A DNA stretch of 25,579 nt. Origin: a virus. Made by a program: the position numbers and the translations under genes. The stretch is taken from the IMG/VR virus record IMGVR_UViG_3300028607_001926, positions 1-25,579 of that record; one strand, 5' to 3'. The notes under the pieces were generated by a model. The model saw nothing but the letters and a program-made list of their open reading frames with translations. It had not been told where the DNA came from and ran no database searches. This document shows positions 1 to 7,297 of this stretch, in pieces; within the stretch, counting starts at the first letter, position 1, and each line of letters starts with the position of its first letter.

Positions 1-28
1 ACAAGGACTTAGTGAGATTACTTTGCAT
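1..28 (-). CDS. Possible start of a further minus-strand gene, cut by the window edge
   Basis: An ATG at 28-26 lies directly after the stop of the gene at 29-280, and its nine visible codons (M-Q-S-N-L-T-K-S-L) stay open to the edge. A GAGG sequence lies about 11 bases upstream, rather far for a ribosome binding site. The close packing of this operon makes a further gene here likely, but too little is visible to name a product. Confidence 0.35.
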
Positions 29-280
29 TTATTTAGGATCCTCAAAAACCTCCATCAACTTAAAAGTTCTTTCTTTCTCTTTAACATCGTTACACGAAGT
101 TCCTAAAATCTTTAACTCTAAAGTACCATAATAGTTCCCTCTATTAAATCGTTTTATTATAAATAATAGACTCATCCAAAAGGGGGTACCTTTTCCAAAC
201 TTATTAATGTCAAAAGAACGTTCTAGTTCATCTACTACTGATTTAATAATAGATTTTTTAGCTTTTTCTGAGTAATTCAT
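29..280 (-). CDS. Hypothetical protein, 83 aa
   Basis: I do not recognise this small protein. It is mixed-charge and lysine-rich near its N-terminus, with a central stretch (about residues 33-52) that is aromatic and hydrophobic but too short and interrupted to call a membrane segment confidently. No metal-binding or catalytic motif is visible. Its ATG overlaps the stop of the upstream DUF6734-like gene by 4 bases (ATGA arrangement), so the two are probably translationally coupled and made together late in infection. The clean overlap and unbroken frame support a real gene; function unknown. Confidence 0.6.
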   Translation of the reverse strand: MNYSEKAKKSIIKSVVDELERSFDINKFGKGTPFWMSLLFIIKRFNRGNYYGTLELKILGTSCNDVKEKERTFKLMEVFEDPK

Positions 281-1449
281 ATTTTTACTAAATCCTTAAT
301 ACGCCTCATCAGGGCTGGGTTTACCTCGGAAATTCTCCTTTCCATACCTTGTATAATATCAGAATTCTTTTTTGCCGTCCCACCCATAAGGTGAGAATAA
401 CCTAATGCTGAGATATAAAAGATATCTCCCCTTTTTCTTGGGGGAATTAAACATTCGGGAGTTACCCCTCTACTTCTACAAATAGCCCCTAATAAATATT
501 GTTCAAATATAGTATTAAACCAGGATAGCATAGCTCCTTTACCTTTTCTATATAAGTAATCCCAACCCTCTCTATTAAACTCGTGGAATAATAATTCATC
601 CACCTGTTTTTTGTATTCTTGAAATAGAGAGATATTAGTACCTCCCACTATGCCCACATGAACTGGAGTTCTAGAAGACCTATTAGCTTTGTCTTGTACC
701 CAAGCATTAGGTAAATGAATTAGATGTTCTTCAGCTAATTTAATAGGGGGAAGATAATGTATAGGGATCATTGAGGCATCCTCTAAATCCTGACAGGCAA
801 CCTCAGCAGTTTCAAGTCTTTCTGGTAAAGGTTGCCACAATATTACATCACCATCAATATTAATAAAGGGTTCTTTTTGTTTACTATAAGCAACTATTTT
901 ACCATAAGCCCAATAATTTCCATTTACATCTTCAATATCCTCTAAACAAGTATCAACTTTAGTAAAGGGTAATTGTAAAGTGTCAAACAAAATCTTTTTT
1001 CCTAAATTATCAGTATATAAATGGACGTTCTTATAAAATTTAGCAGCCTGAATAACACTTAAAGCCCAACACGTCCAATGGTGTTGTTCTTTAAAAAAAC
1101 CTCCTGTAGGTCTATGATTATCTTTTGTGGGTTTAAAAGGTTTAGTCCAAAAAGAATAAACAAGGTTAATATCTCTTTTCTCTTTAGGTTTTATCCAAGT
1201 TGAAATATCATTATTAATTAACCAGCCCCCAATTCCATAATCATCTAAATAATAACATCCCTTCATACCATACAAGCCGAAGTGGCCTTGGTATGATGGG
1301 ACTAAAGGGCTATCTGCATTAATCGCATCGGTAGGTATAGAGGAGGAAGCTAATATGAATCTTTCCATAAGGCCGTTGTCTTGATTATCTCCCCCTAAAC
1401 TGGTATAGGCAATAGAGGCTCCACCGCCTTTCTGCTCTATAAGCTTCAA
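277..1449 (-). CDS. Glycosyltransferase-like protein (DUF6734-like), 390 aa
   Basis: Probable GT-A-type sugar transferase. From residue ~95 it follows a pattern I associate with DUF6734: an L-V-Y-S-F-W strand opening the fold, a Y-T-D-N-L-G turn at 145-150, a W-A-Y-G-K-I-V-A-Y helix near 180-188, and I-D-G-D-V at 198-202, which supplies the D-x-D metal/nucleotide-sugar motif (D199, D201). The first ~90 residues are an extension rich in Gly, Asn and aromatic residues, not part of the catalytic fold. The start used is TTG at 1449, just after the stop of the HNH-like gene; the next Met is residue 28. Lying among structural genes, it may glycosylate a virion protein; that is inference. Family assignment is from memory of the pattern, not a search. 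Confidence 0.62.
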   Translation of the reverse strand: MKLIEQKGGGASIAYTSLGGDNQDNGLMERFILASSSIPTDAINADSPLVPSYQGHFGLYGMKGCYYLDDYGIGGWLINNDISTWIKPKEKRDINLVYSFWTKPFKPTKDNHRPTGGFFKEQHHWTCWALSVIQAAKFYKNVHLYTDNLGKKILFDTLQLPFTKVDTCLEDIEDVNGNYWAYGKIVAYSKQKEPFINIDGDVILWQPLPERLETAEVACQDLEDASMIPIHYLPPIKLAEEHLIHLPNAWVQDKANRSSRTPVHVGIVGGTNISLFQEYKKQVDELLFHEFNREGWDYLYRKGKGAMLSWFNTIFEQYLLGAICRSRGVTPECLIPPRKRGDIFYISALGYSHLMGGTAKKNSDIIQGMERRISEVNPALMRRIKDLVKI

Positions 1450-1452
1450 AGC

Positions 1453-1824
1453 TTATTTCTTCTTCTTCTTTTTAGACCCCTTATTATGCCCACCCTTTTC
1501 TGGGTGTAATTTATTATGCTTAGCAGGAGATACTTTAACAAGGTTACTTGGTTTATTATTTTTCTTGTTACCATCTTTATGATGTACTACCTTCCCATCA
1601 TTGGGTTTAGCCCTGGTTAATCTGCGGCGATAAGTTTTACTAGTTCCACCTTTCCAACGCCCATTACTTTTACCGAATCTTTTATTACCTTCTGATCCGT
1701 GAGTTTTAGGAGTAGACTTCTTTTTCTTAGGAGACTTCTTAGCAGTCTTAGGTTTTTTATTAGGCTTATCACCTAAAGTCTTCTTTTTATTTATAGTTTG
1801 AAATGAGCTGGTATTAACAGCCAT
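1453..1824 (-). CDS. HNH-like nuclease domain with lysine-rich tails, 123 aa
   Basis: Residues ~55-108 match the layout of phage HNH/homing-type nucleases: an N-G-R-W-K-G-G segment at 54-60, then V-V-H-H-K-D-G-N (79-86), an N-N-K-P-S-N-L segment (89-95) and a distal histidine (H103 or H107). The conserved H81/H82, N90 and distal His fit the beta-beta-alpha metal finger that cuts DNA. Both flanks are extremely basic: residues 13-40 and the last 7 are nearly all Lys, Pro, Ser or Thr. The tails resemble those of neighbouring tiny proteins, so this may be a virion- or DNA-associated protein built on an HNH fold rather than a mobile homing enzyme. A clear ribosome site (AAGGTG, 4 bases before ATG) supports the start. 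Confidence 0.62.
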   Translation of the reverse strand: MAVNTSSFQTINKKKTLGDKPNKKPKTAKKSPKKKKSTPKTHGSEGNKRFGKSNGRWKGGTSKTYRRRLTRAKPNDGKVVHHKDGNKKNNKPSNLVKVSPAKHNKLHPEKGGHNKGSKKKKKK

Positions 1825-1832
1825 TAGTCACC

Positions 1833-2060
1833 TTATAGTGGGGCATCGCCACCGCCGGCAGCTGGGTCAGTAACTTTAGCATCTGCTTGAGCTGCAGGAG
1901 GTTTCTTTTTCAGAGACCTCTTAACGGGGCTGCTAGGGTTAGTGACAGTAGAATCTAACCACTCTGAAGCCATACCCATTTCATTCTTTTTATATTTACC
2001 CCACTCAGCCTTAGCATCAGGGGAAAGTAAGGGTGGTTTATTTGCTTGATCTTTACTCAT
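1833..2060 (-). CDS. Small proline/lysine-rich protein, 75 aa
   Basis: No known family recognised. The protein is Pro-, Lys- and Ala-rich and looks largely disordered. Residues ~15-33 carry D-A-K-A-E-W-G-K-Y-K-K followed shortly by A-S, nearly the same motif as in the C-terminal part of the Hint-domain protein at 3564-4343 (D-A-Q-W-K-E-Y-K-K, then A-S). This points to a shared binding or targeting segment. The tail is Gly/Ala/Asp-rich. Its ATG overlaps the stop of the preceding 48-aa gene by one base (TAATG), so translation is probably coupled. A minor structural or chaperone protein is plausible from position only. Confidence 0.6.
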   Translation of the reverse strand: MSKDQANKPPLLSPDAKAEWGKYKKNEMGMASEWLDSTVTNPSSPVKRSLKKKPPAAQADAKVTDPAAGGGDAPL

Positions 2061-2206
2061 TATTTTTTCCCCTTTTTTCTTGGACGGCCTTTAGATGGGC
2101 CAGACTTATACTTATTACCACTAGATCTAACACCATCTTTATAACGGTTATCCATTTTCTTATGTAATCTTTTAGCTTTCTTTTGAGCGGATTCTTTTTT
2201 TGCCAT
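2060..2206 (-). CDS. Tiny lysine/arginine-rich protein, 48 aa
   Basis: This short frame begins with ATG (2206-2204), ends with TAA (2062-2060), and shares one base with the genes on both sides through TAATG junctions. The product has 15 Lys and 5 Arg in 48 residues, with a Gly/Pro/Ser-rich second half ending R-P-R-K-K-G-K-K. Such composition suits nucleic-acid binding or charge neutralisation, but no fold or family is recognisable. Coupled junctions on both sides, no frame interruption, and similarity in style to its neighbours argue for a real gene. Confidence 0.55.
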   Translation of the reverse strand: MAKKESAQKKAKRLHKKMDNRYKDGVRSSGNKYKSGPSKGRPRKKGKK

Positions 2207-2292
2207 TACTTCTTAGTCCTTTTCTTGTGTTGCTTATAAGCTTTTTTATAGGCTTTCGTGCCCTTTTTATATTCCTTATAATGTTTTGGCAA
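2206..2292 (-). CDS. Tiny lysine/tyrosine-rich protein, 28 aa
   Basis: A 28-codon frame opens with TTG at 2292-2290 and ends in TAA at 2208-2206, overlapping the next ATG by one base. An AGAGG element lies 9 bases before the TTG, within the stop region of the upstream gene. The peptide has 12 Lys, 4 Tyr and an internal repeat-like pattern (K-A-Y-K-K-A-Y-K-Q). With no family match and a non-ATG start it is the least certain gene of this small cluster, but it fills the only gap and keeps the TAATG coupling seen in its neighbours. Confidence 0.4.
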   Translation of the reverse strand: MPKHYKEYKKGTKAYKKAYKQHKKRTKK

Positions 2293-2305
2293 CTCCTAGT
2301 ACCTC

Positions 2306-3421
2306 TTAAGGTTTATAATCATCATCCCACCCTATAACACTAGGTTTAGTTAATGGAGTATATTGTACCGTGTACCAAATAAGTACGCTTCCCCCATTAT
2401 TTATACCCCCAGGTGTATCAATAACACATAGCCCACCAGAAGCGTTAGTCACACTGCAATTTGCGGTTATATTCTGATCAGCTCCAAATGTACCCCCATT
2501 AGGGTCTTCAGCAATAACTGTATCAATAGAATATAATGATTCATTAAAAGGGGATCCTATTAGAGTTACTTGGAAGATGGTACCCCCACCTCCCAATACC
2601 GTACAAGATTCGGGAGAAGTAACACCATCTCTATAATAAGTACCACCAGCGTAAAGGATACCTCTACCTAGTCTACCTTTAAAGGGTGTTGCATTACCAT
2701 CTACTGCATTAAGCTCTACATCCCAACCTCCCTCCGACCACTTTATAGCACTACTAGCTAAAAAGCTTTTATATTGTTTCTTTCTACCTCTAGTATCTTG
2801 AACCTCAAAGGAACCAGATATTTTATGATGCTGATAAATCGGTACGCCGGCATAATCTTGAACTCCTGTATAATAACTAGAGGTAATATCAGGTATAGCT
2901 CCAGCTAATACATCCTCTTTATCATAGAATTGCCGCTGGTGATCCATTAACAGATTTACCCCTCCAGAGAATTGAGAGTCAATAACCATACCACCATCAG
3001 TAACAAAAGTCTGATTAGCATCAATCAAATCCCCATTACCATCAGTTCCGTCTTTCTCCATAGCAAGAACAATAACCGCCCCATTTCTTTCTGGGTTTAT
3101 TCCACAAACTCCATCTCTCCTAGCAGCTTTCATCCAATTAATTAAGCCTGTAGCTAACCAAGTTCCCGAGGTAGTATCACCACCACTTTGATCACCATAT
3201 CCTATTTTCTCAGCGGTAGATTCTGAGGATTTTAAACTTACGTCAACTGTACCTGTTGCAACGTTACCTTGAGCATCGGTTACTTTAAATATACGTGTAT
3301 TTATATTACCGGGTGCTATATCTTGACATGTTATTTGAGCTTCGCCCCCATGAAACTTTTTAGTGCTTGTATTAAATGCTCTCCACTGGCCCCAATCATA
3401 TTTATTTACGGGTATTGCCAT
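2306..3421 (-). CDS. Candidate virion protein, glycine/asparagine/threonine-rich, 371 aa
   Basis: I do not recognise a family. The protein is rich in Gly, Asn, Thr, Ser and aromatic residues, mostly predicted beta-strand with many turns and no membrane segment, typical of tail, decoration or fibre-like phage proteins. The first ~65 residues read like a small beta-sandwich domain (F-K-V-T-D-A-Q-G-N followed by V-D-V-S-L); the middle and end have repeated glycine-rich loops such as L-G-G-G-G-T and D-T-P-G-G-I-N-N-G-G. An AAGGAG ribosome site 6 bases before ATG supports the start. It lies downstream of the portal among small structural candidates. It is not obviously a major capsid protein; structural role is inferred from position and composition. 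Confidence 0.55.
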   Translation of the reverse strand: MAIPVNKYDWGQWRAFNTSTKKFHGGEAQITCQDIAPGNINTRIFKVTDAQGNVATGTVDVSLKSSESTAEKIGYGDQSGGDTTSGTWLATGLINWMKAARRDGVCGINPERNGAVIVLAMEKDGTDGNGDLIDANQTFVTDGGMVIDSQFSGGVNLLMDHQRQFYDKEDVLAGAIPDITSSYYTGVQDYAGVPIYQHHKISGSFEVQDTRGRKKQYKSFLASSAIKWSEGGWDVELNAVDGNATPFKGRLGRGILYAGGTYYRDGVTSPESCTVLGGGGTIFQVTLIGSPFNESLYSIDTVIAEDPNGGTFGADQNITANCSVTNASGGLCVIDTPGGINNGGSVLIWYTVQYTPLTKPSVIGWDDDYKP

Positions 3422-3423
3422 AT

Positions 3424-3561
3424 CTATCTCCTTTTCTTTAATTTATCTTGTTTATACCCACTAGCGTAAGCAGCCTTAGCTACCGACTGGGCTTTCTTCT
3501 TTGACCTAAAAGGTCCTTTGCTTCCCCAATACCACCCCTTAGACGTTTTCTTTAAAGGCAT
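3424..3561 (-). CDS. Tiny basic protein with an F-R-S-K motif, 45 aa
   Basis: The frame runs from ATG (3561-3559) to TAG (3426-3424), starting next to the stop of the Hint-domain gene and ending 3 bases before the start of the following 371-aa gene. The peptide holds W-Y-W-G near residue 10, then P-F-R-S-K-K-K-A-Q-S at 17-26 and a Lys/Arg-rich tail. Small phage proteins with an F-R-S-K-A-Q-like motif are common beside structural genes, but their function is not established here. Packing between neighbours and its consistent basic composition support it. Confidence 0.52.
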   Translation of the reverse strand: MPLKKTSKGWYWGSKGPFRSKKKAQSVAKAAYASGYKQDKLKKRR

Positions 3562-3563
3562 AT

Positions 3564-4343
3564 TTACTTCTTCTTTGGTGGCGGTGGCGGTGGTGGTGGC
3601 GCAGATTTTGCGCTACTACTAGCTTTTTGTAGTAAAGCTCCAGCCCCAGTAGGAGGTTTACGTGTGCCTTTACCAATAGTAGTAGGACCAGGTCCCGCAA
3701 CTCCTATTAAAGAGTCTGAAGCTAAAGGATTACTGGACTTTTTATATTCTTTCCATTGAGCATCTGGATTATTATCACCTCCTAAAGCTGTATTTGAGTC
3801 CTGCCGCCTAGCTTGTGGGACATTATCATCGGGGGGTTTGAGTGGGTCATTATGCTTATTAGTGTTATGAACTAAATAACCATCAGCATAATAATTATGA
3901 GTATTAGTCACCTCAAAATTATAAACGGTGTAAGGAGTGTCATCCAATTCAAGAGAGTGAATTGTATGTAACTCACCATCTAAATGCAGAATCTTATCTC
4001 CCAATTCTAATTCACCGGCTGTAACCCACTCCCCCTCTAAATAAAAAGGGTGATTAGTGGTAGTCTTAATTAGACCATTAATAATTAAACCGTCTTTATT
4101 TGCCTCATGAGCGTATACCTCATAAACAACCGCGGTTTCAGCCCTATCCGTTTTCAAATTCTTACTAACAACTTTATCACCCATCTTAACATCCTGGATA
4201 GACTTTATGCCGTCTCCCATAATAATTTCTGTGCCCCCTTGAAAACACCCAATATTATCATCACCTGGGGATACACCTGTATCTAAAGTAAATCCACTAC
4301 TTCCTGGTCCGGCTTTTCTACCCCTTCTCTTTTTTCTTGCCAT
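3564..4343 (-). CDS. Hint-domain (mini-intein-like) protein with proline/lysine tail, 259 aa
   Basis: Residues 33-160 form a Hint/intein module of about 128 aa. It starts with Cys33 (C-F-Q-G-G-T-E-I), has a block-B-like T-T-T-N-H-P-F at 94-100, and ends with V-Y-N-F-E-V (140-145), N-T-H-N-Y-Y and L-V-H-N (157-160) followed by Thr161. Cys at the N-end and His-Asn plus Thr at the C-end are the residues needed for protein splicing, and there is no room for a homing endonuclease. Splicing would join a 32-aa basic N-part to a ~99-aa C-part that carries D-A-Q-W-K-E-Y-K-K and ends in eight prolines plus K-K-K. A GGGAGA ribosome site precedes the ATG. Host-protein function is unknown; splicing itself is inferred. 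It could instead be a bacterial intein-like cleavage domain. Confidence 0.82.
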   Translation of the reverse strand: MARKKRRGRKAGPGSSGFTLDTGVSPGDDNIGCFQGGTEIIMGDGIKSIQDVKMGDKVVSKNLKTDRAETAVVYEVYAHEANKDGLIINGLIKTTTNHPFYLEGEWVTAGELELGDKILHLDGELHTIHSLELDDTPYTVYNFEVTNTHNYYADGYLVHNTNKHNDPLKPPDDNVPQARRQDSNTALGGDNNPDAQWKEYKKSSNPLASDSLIGVAGPGPTTIGKGTRKPPTGAGALLQKASSSAKSAPPPPPPPPKKK

Positions 4344-4361
4344 TTTTATTTCTCCCTATTA

Positions 4362-4565
4362 TTAACTTAGCTCGTCTCTTAGATCATCATCAGTTAAATT
4401 TGAGATGATTAAGTTTCTTAGATTCTTATTTTTAGAAAGGTCAAAAGCATAAAGCTTGTCCTGGCCTTTAAGCCTTAAAATTAAAATTGACTCTTCAACC
4501 ATTAAATCCAATTCTTCTTCAGACTCTTCCATATCATCAAGTATAATCCCGGTTAATTTATCCAT
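4362..4565 (-). CDS. Small acidic protein, ~67 aa
   Basis: An acidic helical protein, rich in Glu, Asp, Leu and Ile, with an E-E-S-E-E-E-L-D cluster near the N-terminus and a D-D-D-L-R-D-E-L-S end. I recognise no family. The frame also opens with TTG at 4577, but the ATG at 4565 has a GGGA element about 7 bases upstream, so the shorter form is preferred. It lies between portal and Hint genes. Its acidity contrasts with the strongly basic proteins downstream, so a partner or chaperone role is possible but only inferred. Confidence 0.6.
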   Translation of the reverse strand: MDKLTGIILDDMEESEEELDLMVEESILILRLKGQDKLYAFDLSKNKNLRNLIISNLTDDDLRDELS

Positions 4566-4590
4566 AATATATCCCAATCTAAAATCATTT

Positions 4591-6366
4591 TTAATATTTG
4601 TCCTTAATAACCTCTGGATCTCCTTTAATTACTGGCTCATCCTTTTTAGGTTTAGGTTCTGTTTTAGGTTCACTATTTATGCCAGGTTTATTACTGGTCT
4701 TAGGCTTATCCCCGCTAAATTTATCAGGTTTTTCTTCTGGAAACAATTCTTTTTCACTTAATATATTAGCTAACTCCTGTCTCCAATTATAACCCGCTTT
4801 TGCTGCAAGAGTAGCAGCCGAAGCTATTCCAATCTCTTTATGGATTTTAAATACTTGAGCCTGAGCAGTAATATCTTCCCTAATAACTTCAGGAAAGTCT
4901 AAAGCAAAAGGAACCTCCTCAGTATCAACCGGCTTCATAGTCATTGTGGGTTTCAACATAGCCTCAGCCTTAGCCCTAATTACTTTAGACTCTAACCCCT
5001 CTAAAACCATTTCATTTATATTACCTAATACCTCCAATAAGCTTTCTTGAGTATAATCGGGGATTCTAACCCTTTTAGGTAAAGTCCCAGCTTCTACCGC
5101 AGCGTGAATAACTTTTCTATACATTTTCTCAAATGATTCTGACAAGTATTCCTGTTTACCCCTTATATATTGACTAAAGGGTGTATCAGCTTTCCTAATA
5201 GAAGCATAGACTTCTTCCCCAGATCTTTGATTTAAGATGTGGATTGGTAAACTAGTTCCAGCCCCTATTGTATATAATATAGCTAGACCGTCTTCTTTGG
5301 CATCATCAGCATTAATCTGAGCTTTCTCAATCCTATATTTTATATCCTCAGTTTCTAATAACATAACTCCACCTTTAGGAGCCCTTCTCTCTCTTTGAGT
5401 AGTTTCCGGTAATCTACCCCTTATTTCTTTAATCCAAACCACCTTAGCTCTTTCATGATTTAACCGGATCCGATCCATTAACCAATCTTCATAATATTTT
5501 AAATGTTTAATTACGGGCTGTAAAGGAACTCTGCCCCTTATCTCCCCATCAAGGCCAAACTTAATAAATTGAATTATTGGGGCTTGTTTAAGTTTATGTT
5601 TTGATCTAGCCTTTTTAAGCCCCTGTATAGAGGTTTCATATTGATACTCATAATCACAATCAGCTAACCAATGATCCGCTTTATATTGTTGATTTGTTCC
5701 CGCAAGAGAATAATCATATTGTTGGTGATAAGAAAAAATGTTTTCTATGTCTCCCGGGTGCGTTTCTATATCTACAATCTCATTAGGTTTTATTCTCCTA
5801 ATTTTTACTTCACCCGTTACTTCATTAATATAGTAGGCAATAAATAGTTCCCCTTGTAGATATAGCATTCTTATAAACTCTTTTTCGCGTTGGACCATTC
5901 TGTTATCAGCTCTAAACTTATTAAGAACTTTCATTACCTTAGGATTCTCACAATTAATCTTAAGACCCCCTCCCACCGTGTAGTGCACCCAATTTTCTAT
6001 TATGCTTCTACAATGAGGATCTACATGATATTTCTCTACTACTGCATCTTGCATCATCCATAATTGGTCTTGGGTTTGAGTATTTGACCACCAGGAAGAA
6101 GAATTATAATCTTTAGCATAAGTACCAATAAAAGCCTCATGGATTTGTTTCTCAGTAACAGGTTCATTTGGATCATGTTGTTCATATAAATAAGAATAAT
6201 CTTGCGGCTCATTATCTATTAGGGCCCCAGTGGGTTCACCTCCTCTTATGTGCCACCTCTTCTCTTCATTAGTAGCCATTTCAGCTGCCTTTGACGCAAT
6301 CTCTTCAGCTTTAGTCTTTCTTATAAATGATACCTTTTTAAATAAGTCTTTAATCTTCTTAAGCAT
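4591..6366 (-). CDS. Phage portal protein, ~591 aa
   Basis: Portal proteins form the dodecameric ring at one capsid vertex through which DNA is packaged and ejected and to which terminase and tail attach. The protein has portal-like features: a charged helical N-terminus, a W-W-S-N-T segment before a conserved helical region ending in V-G-G-G-L (around 135-139), a Y-L-Q-G-E-L-F-I strand/helix near 170, a long central alpha/beta wing, and a C-terminal helix plus Lys/Pro-rich tail. Size fits lambda-like portals. It directly follows the terminase nuclease gene. The frame extends to an ATG at 6378, but the ATG at 6366 is better placed behind GAGGA (6 bases), giving an 8-base overlap with the terminase stop. 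The Lys/Pro/Glu tail (last ~50 residues) is probably disordered. Confidence 0.85.
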   Translation of the reverse strand: MLKKIKDLFKKVSFIRKTKAEEIASKAAEMATNEEKRWHIRGGEPTGALIDNEPQDYSYLYEQHDPNEPVTEKQIHEAFIGTYAKDYNSSSWWSNTQTQDQLWMMQDAVVEKYHVDPHCRSIIENWVHYTVGGGLKINCENPKVMKVLNKFRADNRMVQREKEFIRMLYLQGELFIAYYINEVTGEVKIRRIKPNEIVDIETHPGDIENIFSYHQQYDYSLAGTNQQYKADHWLADCDYEYQYETSIQGLKKARSKHKLKQAPIIQFIKFGLDGEIRGRVPLQPVIKHLKYYEDWLMDRIRLNHERAKVVWIKEIRGRLPETTQRERRAPKGGVMLLETEDIKYRIEKAQINADDAKEDGLAILYTIGAGTSLPIHILNQRSGEEVYASIRKADTPFSQYIRGKQEYLSESFEKMYRKVIHAAVEAGTLPKRVRIPDYTQESLLEVLGNINEMVLEGLESKVIRAKAEAMLKPTMTMKPVDTEEVPFALDFPEVIREDITAQAQVFKIHKEIGIASAATLAAKAGYNWRQELANILSEKELFPEEKPDKFSGDKPKTSNKPGINSEPKTEPKPKKDEPVIKGDPEVIKDKY

Positions 6367-7297
6367 AATAATCCTCATCGTCTATTTTAAAATCATCGTA
6401 AAAATCATCCCCAGTACTAGCCTCTTGAGAGTCCTCTGTACCAGCTCCATACTCAAATTCATTATTCCCTAAATTATAAGTACTACCCGCTAAACTTTGT
6501 AATAGGTCAATAGTACCTCTGGGTTTATGATCCACTTTATTCCTTTTATAATCTATCTCTGCCCCTAAAGCCTCTTTAGCCCAATATTCATGATACGGTA
6601 GAGCCAACCTATCATCATATAATGCATCCTTTAAAGACTGCATAGCAGAGAGTGTTTGCCCGTCAGTAGATACCCGGCGTAAACCTGTTCCATCTTTAGC
6701 TCTTTTATCATTAATCAATTTAGTAGAGGTTCTATCAATAGAAAGCCTCCCAACCCTAAAACCCTGAGATCTTAAAATTTGAATGGAGTCTACAGATTGG
6801 AAACCATCAAAGGTAATAACTGAAAGGTAAAAACCCCTTCTCTGTAATTCATATATAATATCTCTAATAGAGCTGATTAATATTTCATCCCCTCTACCAG
6901 CTTTAATCCTACCTAAAAAATCAAATTTAACAAAGGGCAATCTTACATCCTCAACAACTGATCCTGTATTATATACTTTATTCACTTGTCTAGTAACAAA
7001 GTGAGGGGCATAGCACATAGAAATACCTACTGCATCTTTTTTAAGTCCAAGGTCAATATGCATATATCTTGAATAGAGATGAGAACCTCCAGGTATAAAA
7101 TCATCATCAAATACATTTTGCTTCTCATTAAAGGGGTTTTTATAAGCCTGTTTTTCTACTTCTAAAATCTTCCTTTTTAATTTAAAAAATGGTCTAGTAG
7201 ACTCAGTAGGAATGCAAGCTATATCTCTCATAAAATTTTCAGGGTCTCTAAGAAAGTTGGCTTTTAATTCCAGTGGTATTTTTATTGTTTGTCCCAT
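6359..7297 (-). CDS. Terminase large subunit, nuclease half (separate gene)
   Basis: This is the C-terminal RNase H-fold nuclease of a phage packaging terminase, which cuts concatemeric DNA. The start region (I-K-I-P-L-E-L-K, then a D-P-E-N-F-M-R-D segment) is the usual linker that follows the ATPase domain. The nuclease shows Y-M-H-I-D-L-G-L-K-K-D-A as first metal-binding aspartate, V-I-T-F-D-G-F as second, and a late R-G-T-I-D-L-L-Q as third. The tail is acidic (many Asp, Tyr). The ATPase half is encoded 2.6 kb upstream at 9875-10813, so the enzyme must work from two polypeptides. An open frame extends 18 codons further up to 7351, inside the radical SAM gene, but the ATG at 7297 fits the domain start, overlapping the radical SAM stop by 16 bases. 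Confidence 0.85.
   Translation of the reverse strand: MGQTIKIPLELKANFLRDPENFMRDIACIPTESTRPFFKLKRKILEVEKQAYKNPFNEKQNVFDDDFIPGGSHLYSRYMHIDLGLKKDAVGISMCYAPHFVTRQVNKVYNTGSVVEDVRLPFVKFDFLGRIKAGRGDEILISSIRDIIYELQRRGFYLSVITFDGFQSVDSIQILRSQGFRVGRLSIDRTSTKLINDKRAKDGTGLRRVSTDGQTLSAMQSLKDALYDDRLALPYHEYWAKEALGAEIDYKRNKVDHKPRGTIDLLQSLAGSTYNLGNNEFEYGAGTEDSQEASTGDDFYDDFKIDDEDYYA

Noticed and set aside
1453-3561. Basic small proteins as RiPP precursors for the radical SAM/SPASM enzymes
   Set aside because: No leader/core organisation, no recognition element, and the enzymes are 11-18 kb away; charge-based DNA or virion binding is simpler.
4456-6472. Plus-strand open frames over the portal and its neighbour
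   Set aside because: They lie opposite strongly supported minus-strand genes, have no good ribosome sites and give hydrophobic, low-information proteins typical of antisense frames.
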